Below, one piece after another: positions 10,839-22,436 of a stretch of 64,000 nucleotides of DNA (positions within the stretch are counted from its first letter, which is position 1; each line of letters opens with the position of its first letter). The position numbers were made by a program, and so were the translations under genes. Under the pieces are notes generated by a model. The model saw nothing but the letters and a program-made list of their open reading frames with translations, made no database searches and was not told the DNA's origin. This DNA comes from Amylostereum areolatum (taxonomy: Eukaryota; Basidiomycota; Agaricomycetes; Russulales; Stereaceae), in contig SAXG01000002.1 of NCBI GenBank assembly GCA_012932865.1, forward strand, positions 1,240,001 through 1,304,000. The letters are read 5' to 3'.

Positions 10839-12552
10839 CGATGATACTCCTTCCCTACCTAGGACGTTTCCCCCAGATGCCTCCCCTTTGGTTGCTATCC
10901 TCCCACCCCTCACCCGTGTACCAAACTATGTATAAATACCCTGCTCATAATTCCTAGGAAGTGTACGATCATCTCGCATGTATTGTACGTCGTGTTCTAT
11001 TCTCATGCCCATGGGCGACGCATTGGGACGCAGTCGTGGGGATATCTAACACCGCCGTGAACACGCGCAAATCGGACGTCCAGATGGTGGTTTGTTGTTC
11101 GACTATCGTGGATGATGATCTGCTCAGGGCAGGGCGGCGCAGGGGAAGGGGGCTGGTTTGTAGGGCGTTCTGGATCGCGGTGATGGTGGTTGGTGGAAGA
11201 AGCAGCGTTCTGGGGTGCTAGGCCCTTGCATTTGCCGCTGGGGACCCTTAGCACTTCCATTGCCTGGCCAGATGTAACTTGAGAAAGCGACCCGTCCCCC
11301 AAAGGGAACAGTAGTCTCCAATTAGCCAAGTGACCATCTGGAAGTGAGGTGGACGCCAGGTTCGTGCTAGCTTATAGTAGTACGATGGAATGAAATGCTT
11401 CCGTGACTTCAACGTTATATTGGTCGACCTAGGTAATCTGCAGAACTGAAGTGATACAGCAGGATACAGCTGTGTGCACTGTGCTCCTTACGAACCGAGG
11501 AGCCGGAACCATCCTGCCATAAGCGGGATAGAGATCGGAGGTTTCAGATGTTATCACTCTCTGCGACCACGACCAGCCACCTCGCTGCACTCATCAGCCT
11601 CATCTTCTCCATGAATCTCATGATCAACTTCTGTTCTCTCGAGGTACATCTGCGGCGTGTATCCCTGTCGTCTTCGCACCCTCGAAAACAAAAAGACCAC
11701 GCCCGGGCGGACGACCCGAGTCCGATATCACCTTCTCTGCTTATTGTTTGCGCACCTGGTCCCTCCCTGCCCTTCGTCTCCGACCATCAGCGGGGGATCT
11801 CAAGCGCGCTCGGGCCACCTGGATGCTGAACTCTGCGGGACGGCACCGGTCTGACCTTGGTCTGACCGAATGCGAATCGAATGCGGCCGCGCCTCTCGGC
11901 GGAGGCGCTCCATCCGTGTTGCTTTGTTTCGCGAATCGGGGGAGGTGGAAGGACCGCTCGTCTGAATTGTCTGCTCGTCTCCACCCTCGTCTTAATGTCT
12001 TGCATTTCCGTGCCTTCGCAGCCGGGTCTTCTTCTGCGACATCCAGGTGGCCCCGTCCCACACGCTTAAAAGGACCCGCGATCTGCAGCAGGCCAGCGCT
12101 TACCAACAAAGTTTCCCCCCACGCAGAACGCGCGAAGAGCACTCTCGTCATCCTTCACTACCCTCAGGTGAGCATCCGACTCGGCTCATTGAACATCTGT
12201 CGTTATTGTTGTTTTGCTCCGCGGATGGATGGGAGGGATGGGGTATCCCATGCTAGCGCTGTGGCTCACGCGCCGGGAGGCATCTTGATTACATCTCTTT
12301 TTCTTTTCCTTTTTTCTTTCCACCGTCGATGCTCGCACCTGCGAACCTATATCAGATTTCATTTCCCGGATCCATTGCGTCCTTCCTCTTTCCCACTTCC
12401 GTACGTCGCTGAACCTAACCTCCTCTGTCCGTGAACAGAATTCGCCGCCATCCCCGATATTAGCAGGCGTTTTTGTTTTGCAAGGGTCAGGACGCAAGAC
12501 GCCGTGTACCTTCGCCATCCTTGAAAAAGACACCGTCGATTCTTCGGTGTTC
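10839..12552. other. Long non-coding interval before the CCCH gene
   Basis: It holds the 3' flank of the RING gene and probably the promoter and 5' UTR of the CCCH gene. Open frames here (for example 11748-12434, plus) are Ser/Arg/Pro-biased with no recognisable domain. Pyrimidine-rich stretches near 12290-12400 resemble fungal promoter or 5' leader sequence. I support no gene. Confidence 0.5.
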
Positions 12553-14595
12553 ATGCCTGCCACAATGATTTCACCTGTCCCCACCAACCGCTACGGTAAG
12601 TCACTCCCTTTTGCTTCGTGCTTCGATGATTGGTCGGAACTCACGCGTTCTATTTTGTAGCCAAGCCCTGCAAGCTATTCCAGGATGGCACCTGCCCCCT
12701 GGCGTCCGACCGCTGCGAGTTTGCGCACGTCAAGATCTCTACCCGAATGTGCTACGACTACGCGCGCGGCTTGTGCGCATACGGCGACAACTGTCGCTGG
12801 TCGCATTCCCCCCTCGCTCGTAAGCAAGGTAATAGTCGCTACCCACCTATCCCTACCTCTGGCCACTCACTGTGCTTATTCTTCCCCCCGCTCCCTGTAG
12901 CGGGTCTCCGTCATGAGAAGAAGAAAGAACAAGAACAGCGCGAGCGCGAGCGCATTATCCTCGCCGAGCACCGTGACAACCCGCCCACCCTGCTGCCGCC
13001 ATCATGTGCGTCTTTGTTCTTATTTCTGCCCTCCGCCTCGTGGAGCCTTCGATTACACGGTCACTGACAAACGCGCGGTAAACAGACCCACACTGCACAC
13101 GTGTTGCCCATGCCCTCCCTCCGCTCTCGCCCATATTTGTTCCTCATCCCTACCACCACGGCCATATCTATCAACAGCAACAACAAGATGCATTCCCATG
13201 GCCCGTTCCTCCCGCGCCCGCGCCCTCCCCGGCATCAGTCGTGAGCTCGAGTACACACGACTCGGACGTTCTCTCGCCCACCGCGAGTGATGCCCCAAGC
13301 CTCAGCCCCAGCAACGCATCTTCTGACACGGAGTCCGTCGCTGGAGGAGAGCTCTTTTCTCAGGACGAGGGCTACGGATACGGATATGGATACGACTCCC
13401 CGATCGATGCGTCGTACGGATACCCGCCATGGTGTCCGCCCGCGCCGATGTACCCTGTGCCCAACGCCGTGATGTATACCCCTGGCCAGCCCTACATCCC
13501 GCACGTGCCGACGCCTTTTGTCGGGATCGGACGGTTCGATCGAATGGTTCGATCTGTGGAGTCTAAGCCGCGAAAGATGGATATGTACAAGAGTATGTTT
13601 GTCTCCTCTCCTTGAGTGTCATACGGCAGCCTGACCGTGTTCCAGCGAAACCGTGCAAGTTCTTCTTGCGCAACCAGACGTGCTCCAAAGGAGACGATTG
13701 CCTGTTGTACGCATACCGTTTTTCCTTGTACAAACTGGATGGCTAACGTCGATCGCCTGTCTAGTATCCACACGCAGGACACGAAATACGTAGCCGCGAC
13801 CGCGCCTCGCACCCGTACGACCCGCTCGAACAGCACTGCGAGCATTCTCTCTGCCTCTTCTGAGCACTCCAGCCGGTCTAGCTCGGACTCCAGTTCTGAT
13901 TCGGGGGCGGTAACGTCCGTTCCGAGTCGCCCGCTCTCGCGCATCGCAGAGCTCCGCGCGCGCGATTTCTACCCAATAACATGGAGAGTTATCGGGGGTG
14001 GGGTTATGATGAGCGGACAGCGTGAGTTTAATATTTTTGAAGAAGGATGTGTGACGCTGATAGAACCTTGGGATATCAGGACGGGCGTGCAAGGCTTATA
14101 TGCAGGGCCATTGTGCTATGGGGGATGATTGTCCGGAGAGGCATCCGGGGAGCGAGAAAGGTGGGATATATCTGCGCCTCTACCTTCCATATTTTCAGAA
14201 CTGACAGGACGTTTCGCAGACATCGTTCCGGATACGATACCTCAAAAGACCACGATGCAGCGCCGCGGAACAGTGGCCGGCATCCGCACCATGCCCACCC
14301 CGCCAGTGCAGGTCGACACTGAGGAGAAGCACAAGCTAGTGGCGGTAGTGCAGGCGGAAGAGCCAATCCGCAAGGTGACGGCGGACGACGTGAGTCCGCT
14401 GCCGCCTTCGCCGTGTCGGGATCGCGCGATCGTCGCTCCGAAAATTGAGCCTCTGCATAGGGCGCGCTCAGCGCCGCCGAGGCTGTATGGTCGGCTTGCC
14501 TTTGTCGTAAGCGATCAGGTGCGTTTTCGCGACCTGTTTGGGCTTGGGATTTTGGTCTGACGCTATAGCTGCAGGTCTTCCCCGCGGAGCGCTGA
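12553..14595 (+). CDS. Four-finger CCCH zinc-finger protein
   Basis: Probable RNA-binding protein. The start 'MPATMISPVPTNRY' (ATG 12553; 12565 is an alternative) joins through an intron at about 12595-12660 to finger 1 ('CKLFQDGTCPLASDRCEFAH', Cx7Cx6Cx3H). Finger 2 follows at once ('CYDYARGLCAYGDNCRWSH', Cx7Cx5Cx3H). Next come a charged coiled stretch ('HEKKKEQEQRERERI'), a Gln run, and a Ser/Pro region with the aromatic repeat 'GYGYGYGYDS'. Finger 3 ('CKFFLRNQTCSKGDDCLFIH', Cx8Cx5Cx3H) is split by an intron after Phe. After a Ser-rich linker, finger 4 ('CKAYMQGHCAMGDDCPERH') opens another exon. The final small exon ends 'LQVFPAER' at TGA 14593-14595. The paired arrangement recalls fungal Cth/Zfs-type or nuclear CCCH proteins, but I cannot assign an orthologue. 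Confidence 0.82.
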
Positions 14596-15636
14596 AGCAA
14601 AGTTGCATTGTGACATGCAAGATGCGAGCTATACCTGTGTTGGTCGGTGAGAGCCCCCGGTCTTCGAATTTCTTGATGGCCTCTCCGATGTTGTGTTATG
14701 GACTCTTGGGACTTTCTCTGTCTCTGTCTCTTTGTGTCTTCATTCTGTATGCTTATCCATCGTCCATGTTGTTGTACCCTCCCCCCCCATATCTTGGCCA
14801 GTGCGCAGTTACACTCCCATCTATTTCTATATCTTTCGGGTTCTCTCCTTGTGTCACGAACTCTCTGCGCTACCCCTACCCCATTCGCAACCATAGGAAC
14901 CCCTCGATTACACCGACCCGGACACCGCCTTTGTCTGTTCTTGTAGATATTTTTATTGCCTGCAGCGTGTACTTATGCGCTCGTGCGGCATCCGCGCGCT
15001 ACCCCCTCCTTTCCTCCATCGTTCGTGTTTTGGACTAGATCCTGTTCAGTTTTGACATGTATTTTTACACGGAAGAGAATCGATGTCAGTCAAGATGAGA
15101 GCGGGCACATTAGGAACTGAAGCTCTGAAGTAGGAAGTTGTTGCTTCACGATGGCGCTTTGACTCGGAGTCCGGGGCGTGCGACCGTCACCTAGCAGCAC
15201 CTCAGAGCGCGCGTAAGCGCGTAAATACTTCGTGACTTCTCCACCACACATATCCACAGCGTTCACATCCCTTGACGTGCACAACGAATACGGAAGCTCA
15301 CATCAAATCAACAAGCGGGAACGCGGTGATGTGGCCTCACTACAGTGGCGCGTTGCAATTATATGACATTACACCCGTAAGTACCACAGGGATGATCGCA
15401 GGCCTGAATGCACCGCCGAAGGCAAGCCACTGGTAGCAACTAGCATCCGGTATGCAGATGACCAGTCTTTGCTGAACGCCAAGAGTGGCTGTTCCGCTAC
15501 CGTCACTTTCACGCTGTCAAATTGCTCCTGGATGTCTGGCTTCTGAACACGATTGAGCGCCACGCAGCTCTTATAAACCTATCCCTCAGATTCGCTCTAC
15601 CCCGGTAACCGCAAGTACCACCGTTGTGAATGCACG
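14596..15636. other. Intergenic between CCCH gene and 7TM array
   Basis: The first part (to about 15050) is the CCCH 3' flank, rich in CT runs. I find no supported gene in the rest. Confidence 0.5.
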
Positions 15637-16887
15637 ATGTCTTCTCCTTGCTCGACTCAAGAACAAGAGAACTACTGGGAGTTCTTCCAAGCGCTTTTCA
15701 GTTCATTCGGGGCAGAGTCTATACTTTTCGGTCGGTCGTTTAAAGCATTCCGAGATTCTAGTCATTGACCTGAAGAACAGGAACCTATCTCACTCTGACC
15801 ATCTTCTCAATGATCTATCTTGTGTATGCCTCACATTTGTCCGCCTCGCAGATGGTCACTCACGATAAACTCGTATACCAGATCCAAGAAGGCGCACAGC
15901 AGAGCCGATTACGTCTTTATGGGAGCCATCATCATTATGTTCGCCACCGCCCTCACACACTGGATCCTTCATGCTCTTTATACATGGTCCTTCGCCCGAA
16001 GCCTAGCGTGATGCACGGAGCTTCCCTCATTCCAAGTCCAAGTCGCTATAGGCAGCCTTCAGATCGTCAACGTACGTCGCTACCCGATAGTCACAGTTCA
16101 CAGTGGCAGACGAAATGACTTCCGCATCAGTCAGCCTTCAGCGATATCATTGTCACCTGGAGGGCATGGATCCTGTGGGGTCGTCCGGGGTGGATTTTGA
16201 TTATCAACGGTCTGCTCATGTTGATAGGAGTTAGTACGTTTCCCATTCTCTCTATGGTCGCCGTCGTCGTGGTCGAATTTCCGCCAACCTTATTATTTCA
16301 AGTCGTGACAGTGGTGGACCTGACTTCAGTCATCGATACACGACTTTTCAGTGTGAACAAGTATATCACCCCAGCGTGTGTTGCAGCCTCAGCTATAATC
16401 AACATATGGGGCACATCACTAGTTGCATATAAAGCATGGTATACTGTCCCTTTGATACCCGCGAAAAGGTGCTTATAGTCCATCCGAAGGGAGCTCCGTC
16501 GAGATTGGCGAAACCTTATGGGGACGAGGACACGCACTTTTGCTACCAATGCACTTCTCCTTGTGTCGGGATCAGGCGCGATATACAACATCCTCTGGGT
16601 CTGCACCCGGAGTCATTCTTTTCATATGCAGAATGCCTTATTCTTTCACAGGTCGTCTACTTTCTCGCCTTTTTCAACCTTCTGGGCGAGGCGAACACAG
16701 CCGTACAGATGTCCATGATCCAAGTCACGGTAAACACAGGTTTCATCTTCGTGGAGTCGCTCTCGCTCATTACCCGTAGGGTATCTATCCGACCCTCGTC
16801 ATCTTACTGGTCTTCTTGGAGAAGAAACACTCTGATAACAAGGACTTGCCGCTCAATCCTACCACTTTGCCATGGGTCGTGGCTTGA
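15637..16887 (+). pseudogene. 7-transmembrane family copy A (probable pseudogene)
   Basis: First and most divergent member with all regions of the 7TM array. ATG 15637 opens 'MSSPCSTQEQENYWEFF', then 'FSSFGAESILFG'. Across a 50-nt GT-AG intron it continues 'TYLTLTIFSMIYLVYASHL'. After a frame change near 15870 come 'GAIIIMFATALTHWILHALY', 'DIIVTWRAWILWGRPGWIL', 'AIINIWGTSLVAYKAW', 'NALLLVSGSGAIYNILWV' and the C-terminal 'GIYPTLVILLVFLEKKHSD', ending at TGA 16885. It has an in-frame TGA at 16009-16011 where copies C and D have CGA, plus the shift near 15870 and an unclear splice near 16440. I therefore call it a pseudogene, accepting that the shift alone could be an assembly insertion. Confidence 0.65.
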
Positions 16888-17444
16888 TTGCCCTATGCTC
16901 ATTCTTTGACGATGCCTGCGGGCCCTAACCATACACAACGTTGTGTAAAGTAGAAATGGCTACCGCAAGCAGCGACGCCTACGCTGCATGCATGTACTTG
17001 TACTGATGATCCGCGTGTGCACTAGTTTCCGAGATAACAGCATCACTATTGACCTCCTTCAGTGGTGTGTCAGTATCGCCCTTTGCACCTCTCGACACAT
17101 GTACGACCGAGTGGGATCCAAAATCGTAATACGGCTTACGGAGCGAGCATACTCCAAGTCCGCCGAAAGGTGAGAGTAAGGTGGGGATGCGTGCGCGCGT
17201 TGTAGGCTGGACTAACCTGTTCCTACCTTTCGTGTTCCGGAGGTGAAGTTGAACGGGAACAATGATCGTGTTGCAAAAGACTATTCCCTTCTTCTCCCTG
17301 CCCTATCTACATGGATCAAGCAGCAGCTCATTTCAGTACTTCATAAGACAGACACTTGCTCTCAGCCTCTTCTAACGACGTTCAAGCCATCCCAAGTGCC
17401 GCTCATAGGATTTCGGCTGTCTGTCACGAACAACGGGGGAACAA

Positions 17445-17960
17445 GTGGGAAGGCTTCCGCGTTTCACTTTGACTCCATTCGGGGCTGAATATGTGTTTTT
17501 GGGTGCGTCATCCCATACCCAGCAGCATTAGATGCTGACACGAAGAGCAAAGATATATCGACGCTGGCCATTTTCTCAACAACCGTACTTACGTATCTTA
17601 TACCTGCCTTACATACACTCGGGGGACCCGCGCCAAACGGACTCCGAAATGGTCAATCGCCCCAAAATCGCCCTTAACACTTACCTTAACCTCCTCTGCC
17701 ACGTCCCCGTTTGTCTTTTGAAACCACACATCAAGTCAAAAGTCGGGAACGTTATTCCGACGGTGCTGATCATGGTAATACGCACATGTCGAAATCGTGC
17801 TGCGGCCTCGTCGTGGCCCATGATCGATGTTCACCTATTCTCCGTGAGTACTTATCTGAACAGTCAAGTCGAAAACCTCTGACGCCACATATCCTCACCG
17901 TGCGTGGACCACAGACCTCCAGAACAGCTCAGCCAGTGGACCGCTTATGATGGGCTCGGT
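17445..17960 (+). pseudogene. 7-transmembrane family relic B (truncated)
   Basis: Only scraps of the family remain. A stretch from about 17445 resembles the first-helix exon of copy A at nucleotide level but contains stops. 'LAIFSTTVLTYLIPALHT' (about 17560-17620) matches the second helix. The rest of the gene is missing. The flank at 17640-17960 resembles the 3' flank of copy C (about 19690-19960), showing that the block once belonged to an older duplication unit. Confidence 0.55.
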
Positions 17961-18157
17961 GGCTGTACCGTTGAAGATAAGCAGCTAGGACCGGTCAATG
18001 ATCTGCTTTGCTACTGAGTGTACCATCGCGCCGCCCGTCGCGGGTTCTCCGTCAATATGCGCCCAACACGGCTCTCACATATAAGAGGACAGACTTGCAC
18101 TCTTCTCAGATTCCTTTCCTCGGGTCGGAAGGCCTCAGGCCCTTAGCATCGCATACA

Positions 18158-19407
18158 ATGTCTCTCTGCTCGGCGGAACAGCGAGATATCTACTTCGACA
18201 ACTTTCGTGGTATTTTCTTCGCATTTGCGGCAGAGTCTATTTTTTTCGGTGCGTTTCACACATACCAGAGCCTCTATTAGACGCTAAAATGGAAGTCAGG
18301 GATATACGTAACCTTAGCTATCTTCTCGACGGTTCATCTCGGGTACGCGTTCACATCAGTTGTGGCAAGCAGTCGCTCACAACCGACTCTCAGATCCAAG
18401 GCAGCGCGAACCAAAATGGATCGAGGCCTCATCGGAGCTATCGTTATTATGTTCGCCACGGCCCTCACGCATTGGATAGTCCATTTGCTTCTCACATGGT
18501 TCTTCGCTCGAAGCATGGTACGATGCACGGAGCTTCCTTCTTCCTCAACCGGGATGCGAACTGCTTTGGACAGCTTTCAAATTGTAAATGTGTGTCATCG
18601 CACTTAAGCCCTTGATCAACGTCAGCAATCGCTGACGCAACCTTCCGCTCAGTCGACCATTGGTGATCTCGTTGTTTGCTGGAGGGCATGGATCTTATGG
18701 GGTCGGCCGAGATGGATCCCTCCTATAATCGCCCTTTTTGGTTTATCGGCTATCAGTGCGTCGTCCGTTCGCGCTTTCGACACTCTTCGCAAACTAACCT
18801 CCACTATCCCTTCAAGTTCTATCCGCGGTTAACCTGACGTCAAACCACGATAAACGACTCCCGGGAACTGCAGACCAGTATCGTACCCTCACGCTTGTCA
18901 TCACATCCGCTCTAATCAACTTATGGGGTACGTCACTTATCGCGTACAAAGCCTGGTATGAATTTCCCCCGATGACCGCGACAACGCGCTGATTCCAGCG
19001 GTTCGTGGTCAAGGGCCATCCGGAATGAATGGCGAGAGTTTATGGGAACGGGGACGAGACAACGCTCCTTCAGTACCAATGCACTTGCTCTTATAACGGG
19101 ATCGGGGGTGGTATACAACATTTTCTGGGTACGCGATTCCTACAGGACGTGCGCAGCACACCTGACGCTTCTGTAGGCCCTGTTTGTATGCTCTGAATTT
19201 GAATTTTTTGGGCTGGCGAGCCCGATCGTGCAGATGTCCATGATACAAGTCACGGTAAGCTTTGTCCTCGCCGTACCCCGCTGTTGCTTATTAGGGACAC
19301 AGGGCATCTATCCTACCCTCGTCATCTTCCTGGTGTTTGTGGAGAAAAAGCATTCGGACCTGCCGTTTAACTCCACCAGTTCCTTACCATGGGTCGTGGC
19401 ATCGTGA
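18158..19407 (+). CDS. 7-transmembrane protein copy C
   Basis: Member of an unnamed, widely expanded agaricomycete 7TM family (no function known to me). ATG 18158 starts 'MSLCSAEQRDIYFDNF' and the first helix. A 51-nt segment (about 18249-18299) with GT-AG ends contains a TAG, so it must be spliced for the gene to work. Next come 'GIYVTLAIFSTVHLGYAF', 'GAIVIMFATALTHWIVHLLL', 'LVVCWRAWILWGRPRWIPP', 'SALINLWGTSLIAYKA', 'NALALITGSGVVYNIFW', 'LASPIVQMSMIQVT' and 'GIYPTLVIFLVFVEKKHSDL', ending 'LPWVVAS' at TGA 19405. With the introns placed by comparison with copy D, all frames connect. It is the left half of a 2.17-kb tandem repeat with copy D. Confidence 0.65.
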
Positions 19408-20332
19408 TTCGCAGGGCTGGTTGCCGTCTGTCCTTTGTATTTGTCGAGAAGCTGTGGGAAAGCACCTTCGACCCAAAGCATTAACTTGTATTTCTATAGA
19501 CCAAACTCGGGTTGAATCAGAGCGCGGACAGTGTCTTATTGAACGCTGGACGTTGAATTTTATATTAGCGGGCCCAATCAGTCCATGTGATGGACCAAGG
19601 GTTCTATGTCCTACTTGTCAACCTCAACCTTGACCAAATTCCCTCTCTCAAAAGACCCACGCCGGCCCTTAATGAACGTACAAATGAGGCCTTATCTCAC
19701 ACACCCTTTGACAGCTACTTTAGCTGATAGCTTGACTTCCTCCGCCACAATTCCCTCTGTCTCTTCCAACGCCCCCGTCAAGTCTAAGGTCAATATGCGG
19801 GAACGGCGTGAAGCTAATGGTTCGCACCTGTCGTGGCCCAATCCACACATGATCATCGATTCTCTCTGATCTGAGCAGCCTCTCCTGGCCTCTCCTGGTC
19901 CGAGCAACCTGAACTCGGTCAGTGTACAATTGGCTCGGTGGAGTAGGTGATAGTGGCGTATCCCCCGACTATACGTCGGGGCACTGTAGGCTTAGTCAGC
20001 AGTAGGATACGCGTGTTCTCATGTCTGTCACTAGCCTGAGACTACATAGATCATCATCATTGTATCTGCCCGCAGCTCGAGGTATCCTCGCAGGCATTCT
20101 TAGGCAGGACCCCACCTGTTCATCAGCGGCCGTACCACTAAAGATAAACAGTTGGGACCGGTCTGCTTTGCTAAATTGTACCGCTCATCGCGGGTTTCCA
20201 TCAATATGCGCCCAACACAAGACAACGGAGCCCCCACATATAAATTAAGTCTACCTCGAAGTTCAAAGACTGACGCTTTTCCCGACTTCCTTTCCCTGGG
20301 TCGCAGGCCACAGGCCCTTAGCGTCACATGCA
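19408..20332. other. Spacer between 7TM copies C and D
   Basis: The first part (to about 19670) is the 3' flank repeated after copy D at about 21585-21860. From about 20127 it is the promoter segment repeated from about 17965-18157, with a TATA-like 'catataaattaa' near 20236. The middle (about 19690-19960) resembles 17640-17960. I see no independent gene. Confidence 0.6.
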
Positions 20333-21584
20333 ATGTCTCTCTGCTCGGCGGAACAGCGAGATATCGACTTCGACAACCTTCGTGGACTTTTCTTCGCATT
20401 TGCGGCAGAATCTATTTTTTTCGGTGTGTTGTACACATATCAGAGCCTCTATCAGATGCTAAAATGGAAGTCAGGGATATACGTAACCTTAGCTATCTTC
20501 TCGACGGTTCATCTCGGGTACGCGTTTACATCAGTTGTGGCAAGCAGTCGCTCACAACCGACTCTCAGATCCAAGGCAGCGCGAACCAAAATGGATCGGG
20601 GCCTTATTGGAGCTATCGTTATCATGTTCGCCACAGCCCTCACGCATTGGATACTCCATTTGCTCCTCACATGGTTCTTTGCTCAAAGCATGGTACGATG
20701 TACGGAGCTTCCTTCTTCCTCAACCGGGATGCGAACTGCTTTGGACAACTTTCAAACTGTAAATGTGTGTCATCGTACTTAAGCCCTTGATCGACGTCAG
20801 CAATCGCTAACGCAACCTTCCTCTCAGTCGACCATTAGTGATATCATTGTTTGCCGGAGGGCATATATCTTATGGGGTCGGCCAAGATGGATCACACCTA
20901 TATCCATTCTGCTTGGTTATTCAGCCATCAGTGCGTCGTTCGTCCGCACTTTCGCCACTATTGGCAGACTGACCTCCACTATTCCTTTTAAGTTCTATCA
21001 GTGGTTAGCCTAACGTCAAACATCGATAAACGACTCCCGAGAACTCTAGACAAGTATAGCAGCCTCGCGGTTGTCATCATATCCGCTCTAATCAACTTAT
21101 GGGGTACGTCACTTATCGCGTACAAAGCCTGGTATGAATTTTCCCCCGACAACCGCGACAACGCGCTGATTCCAGCGGTTCGTGTTCAAGGGCCATCCGG
21201 AAAGAGTGGCGAGAGCTTATGGGAACGGGGACGGGCCAACGCTCCTTTGGCACCAACGCGCTTGCTCTTATAGCGGGATTGGGGGTGGTATACAACATTT
21301 TCTGGGTACGCGATTCCTACAGGACGTGCGCAGCACACCTGACGTTTCTGTAGGCCCTGTTCGTATGCTCTGAATTTGAATTTTTTGGGCTGGCGAGCCC
21401 GATCGTGCAGATGTCCATGATACAAGTCACGGTAAGCTTTGTCCTCGCCGTACCCCGCTGTTGCTTATTAGGGACACAGGGCATCTATCCTACCCTCGTC
21501 ACCTTCCTGGTGTTTCTGGAGAAAAGGCATTCGGACCTGCCGTTCAATTCCACCAGTTCCTTACCATGGGTCGTGGCATCGTGA
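20333..21584 (+). CDS. 7-transmembrane protein copy D (best-preserved copy)
   Basis: Closest relative of copy C, and the most clearly intact member. ATG 20333 starts 'MSLCSAEQRDIDFDNLRG'. Helices follow in order: 'LFFAFAAESIFFG', 'GIYVTLAIFSTVHLGYAF', 'GAIVIMFATALTHWILHLLL', 'DIIVCRRAYILWGRPRWI', 'AVVIISALINLWGTSLIAY', 'NALALIAGLGVVYNIFWV' and 'GIYPTLVTFLVFLEKRHSD', ending 'LPWVVAS' at TGA 21582. Introns fall at about 20764-20827, 20932-20994, 21132-21177, 21307-21354 and 21432-21479. All have GT-AG ends and keep phase. The 51-nt segment homologous to intron 1 of copy C is open here, so it can be read either as intron or as coding. Confidence 0.72.
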
Positions 21585-22436
21585 TTCGCAGGGCTGGTTG
21601 CCGTCTGTCCTTTGTATTTGTCGAGTAGCTGTGGGAAGCACCTTCGACCCAACGCATTAGCTTGTATTTCTATAGACCAAACTCGGGTTGAATCAGAGCG
21701 CGGACAGTGTCTTATTGAACGCTGGACGTTGAATTTTATATTAGCGTGCCCAATCAGTCCATGTGATGGACCAAGGGTTCTACGTTCTACTTGTCAAACT
21801 CAACCTCAACTTACCTCAACCTCAACCTCAACCTTGACCAGATTCCCTCCCTCAAAAGACCCCGCGCCGGGCCTTCTTCCCTGGGTCGTCGGTGCCCAGG
21901 GGCCAGGACCCACTGTCGGCACTCGTGCTAAGTTCGTCTCATCCTCGGAGTATGACACATCGCGGCGGCACTGCCACTGCACACAACTGCCAGCGACTCG
22001 CCCAAGGCAAGTACACCGTGCATCGATCGTCTGACTTGCTATGGACGCCCTCGCACCGCCGGATCTTGTCTTCCTTGGACGCCCAGGAATCCGCCTTTCC
22101 GATCCCGTAGTATGCAGGACCCGAGGGAAGCAGATAAACGTGCGTACAGGGAGGCCCTGCCAGTTGGACCTATGTACGCGTGTTCTGCCGGCACTGCACG
22201 GATCCCCAGCGGTCGCAAACCTCCCAGCTGCTCGGTAAGGATGAATGGTTGCGGTGTCCTGGGTGCGAATGGCGTGAGGTGAGGTCCTCGGGAGAGGGTG
22301 GGACCAGGCTGTGAGCTGATAATGGAAGATCAAGGTTATCAGATAAGGCCGATCACGGATGCTTGCCGACCCCAGGTCCTCTCTTTTATCCCCTTCCCTT
22401 CCCTTCCTCCTCCACTCATCTTTCCTCTTCACCACC
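21585..22436. repeat. Copy D 3' flank with CTCAAC minisatellite
   Basis: The left part repeats the 3' flank of copy C. At about 21798-21834 there is a short run of imperfect CTCAAC units, expanded relative to the matching site after copy C (about 19616-19630). The rest is the upstream region of the heme oxygenase gene. I find no supported gene. Confidence 0.55.

Noticed and set aside
11748..12434. 228-aa plus-strand frame as a gene
   Set aside because: Low-complexity, Arg/Ser/Pro/Leu-biased sequence upstream of the CCCH gene with no domain; more likely promoter and 5' leader.
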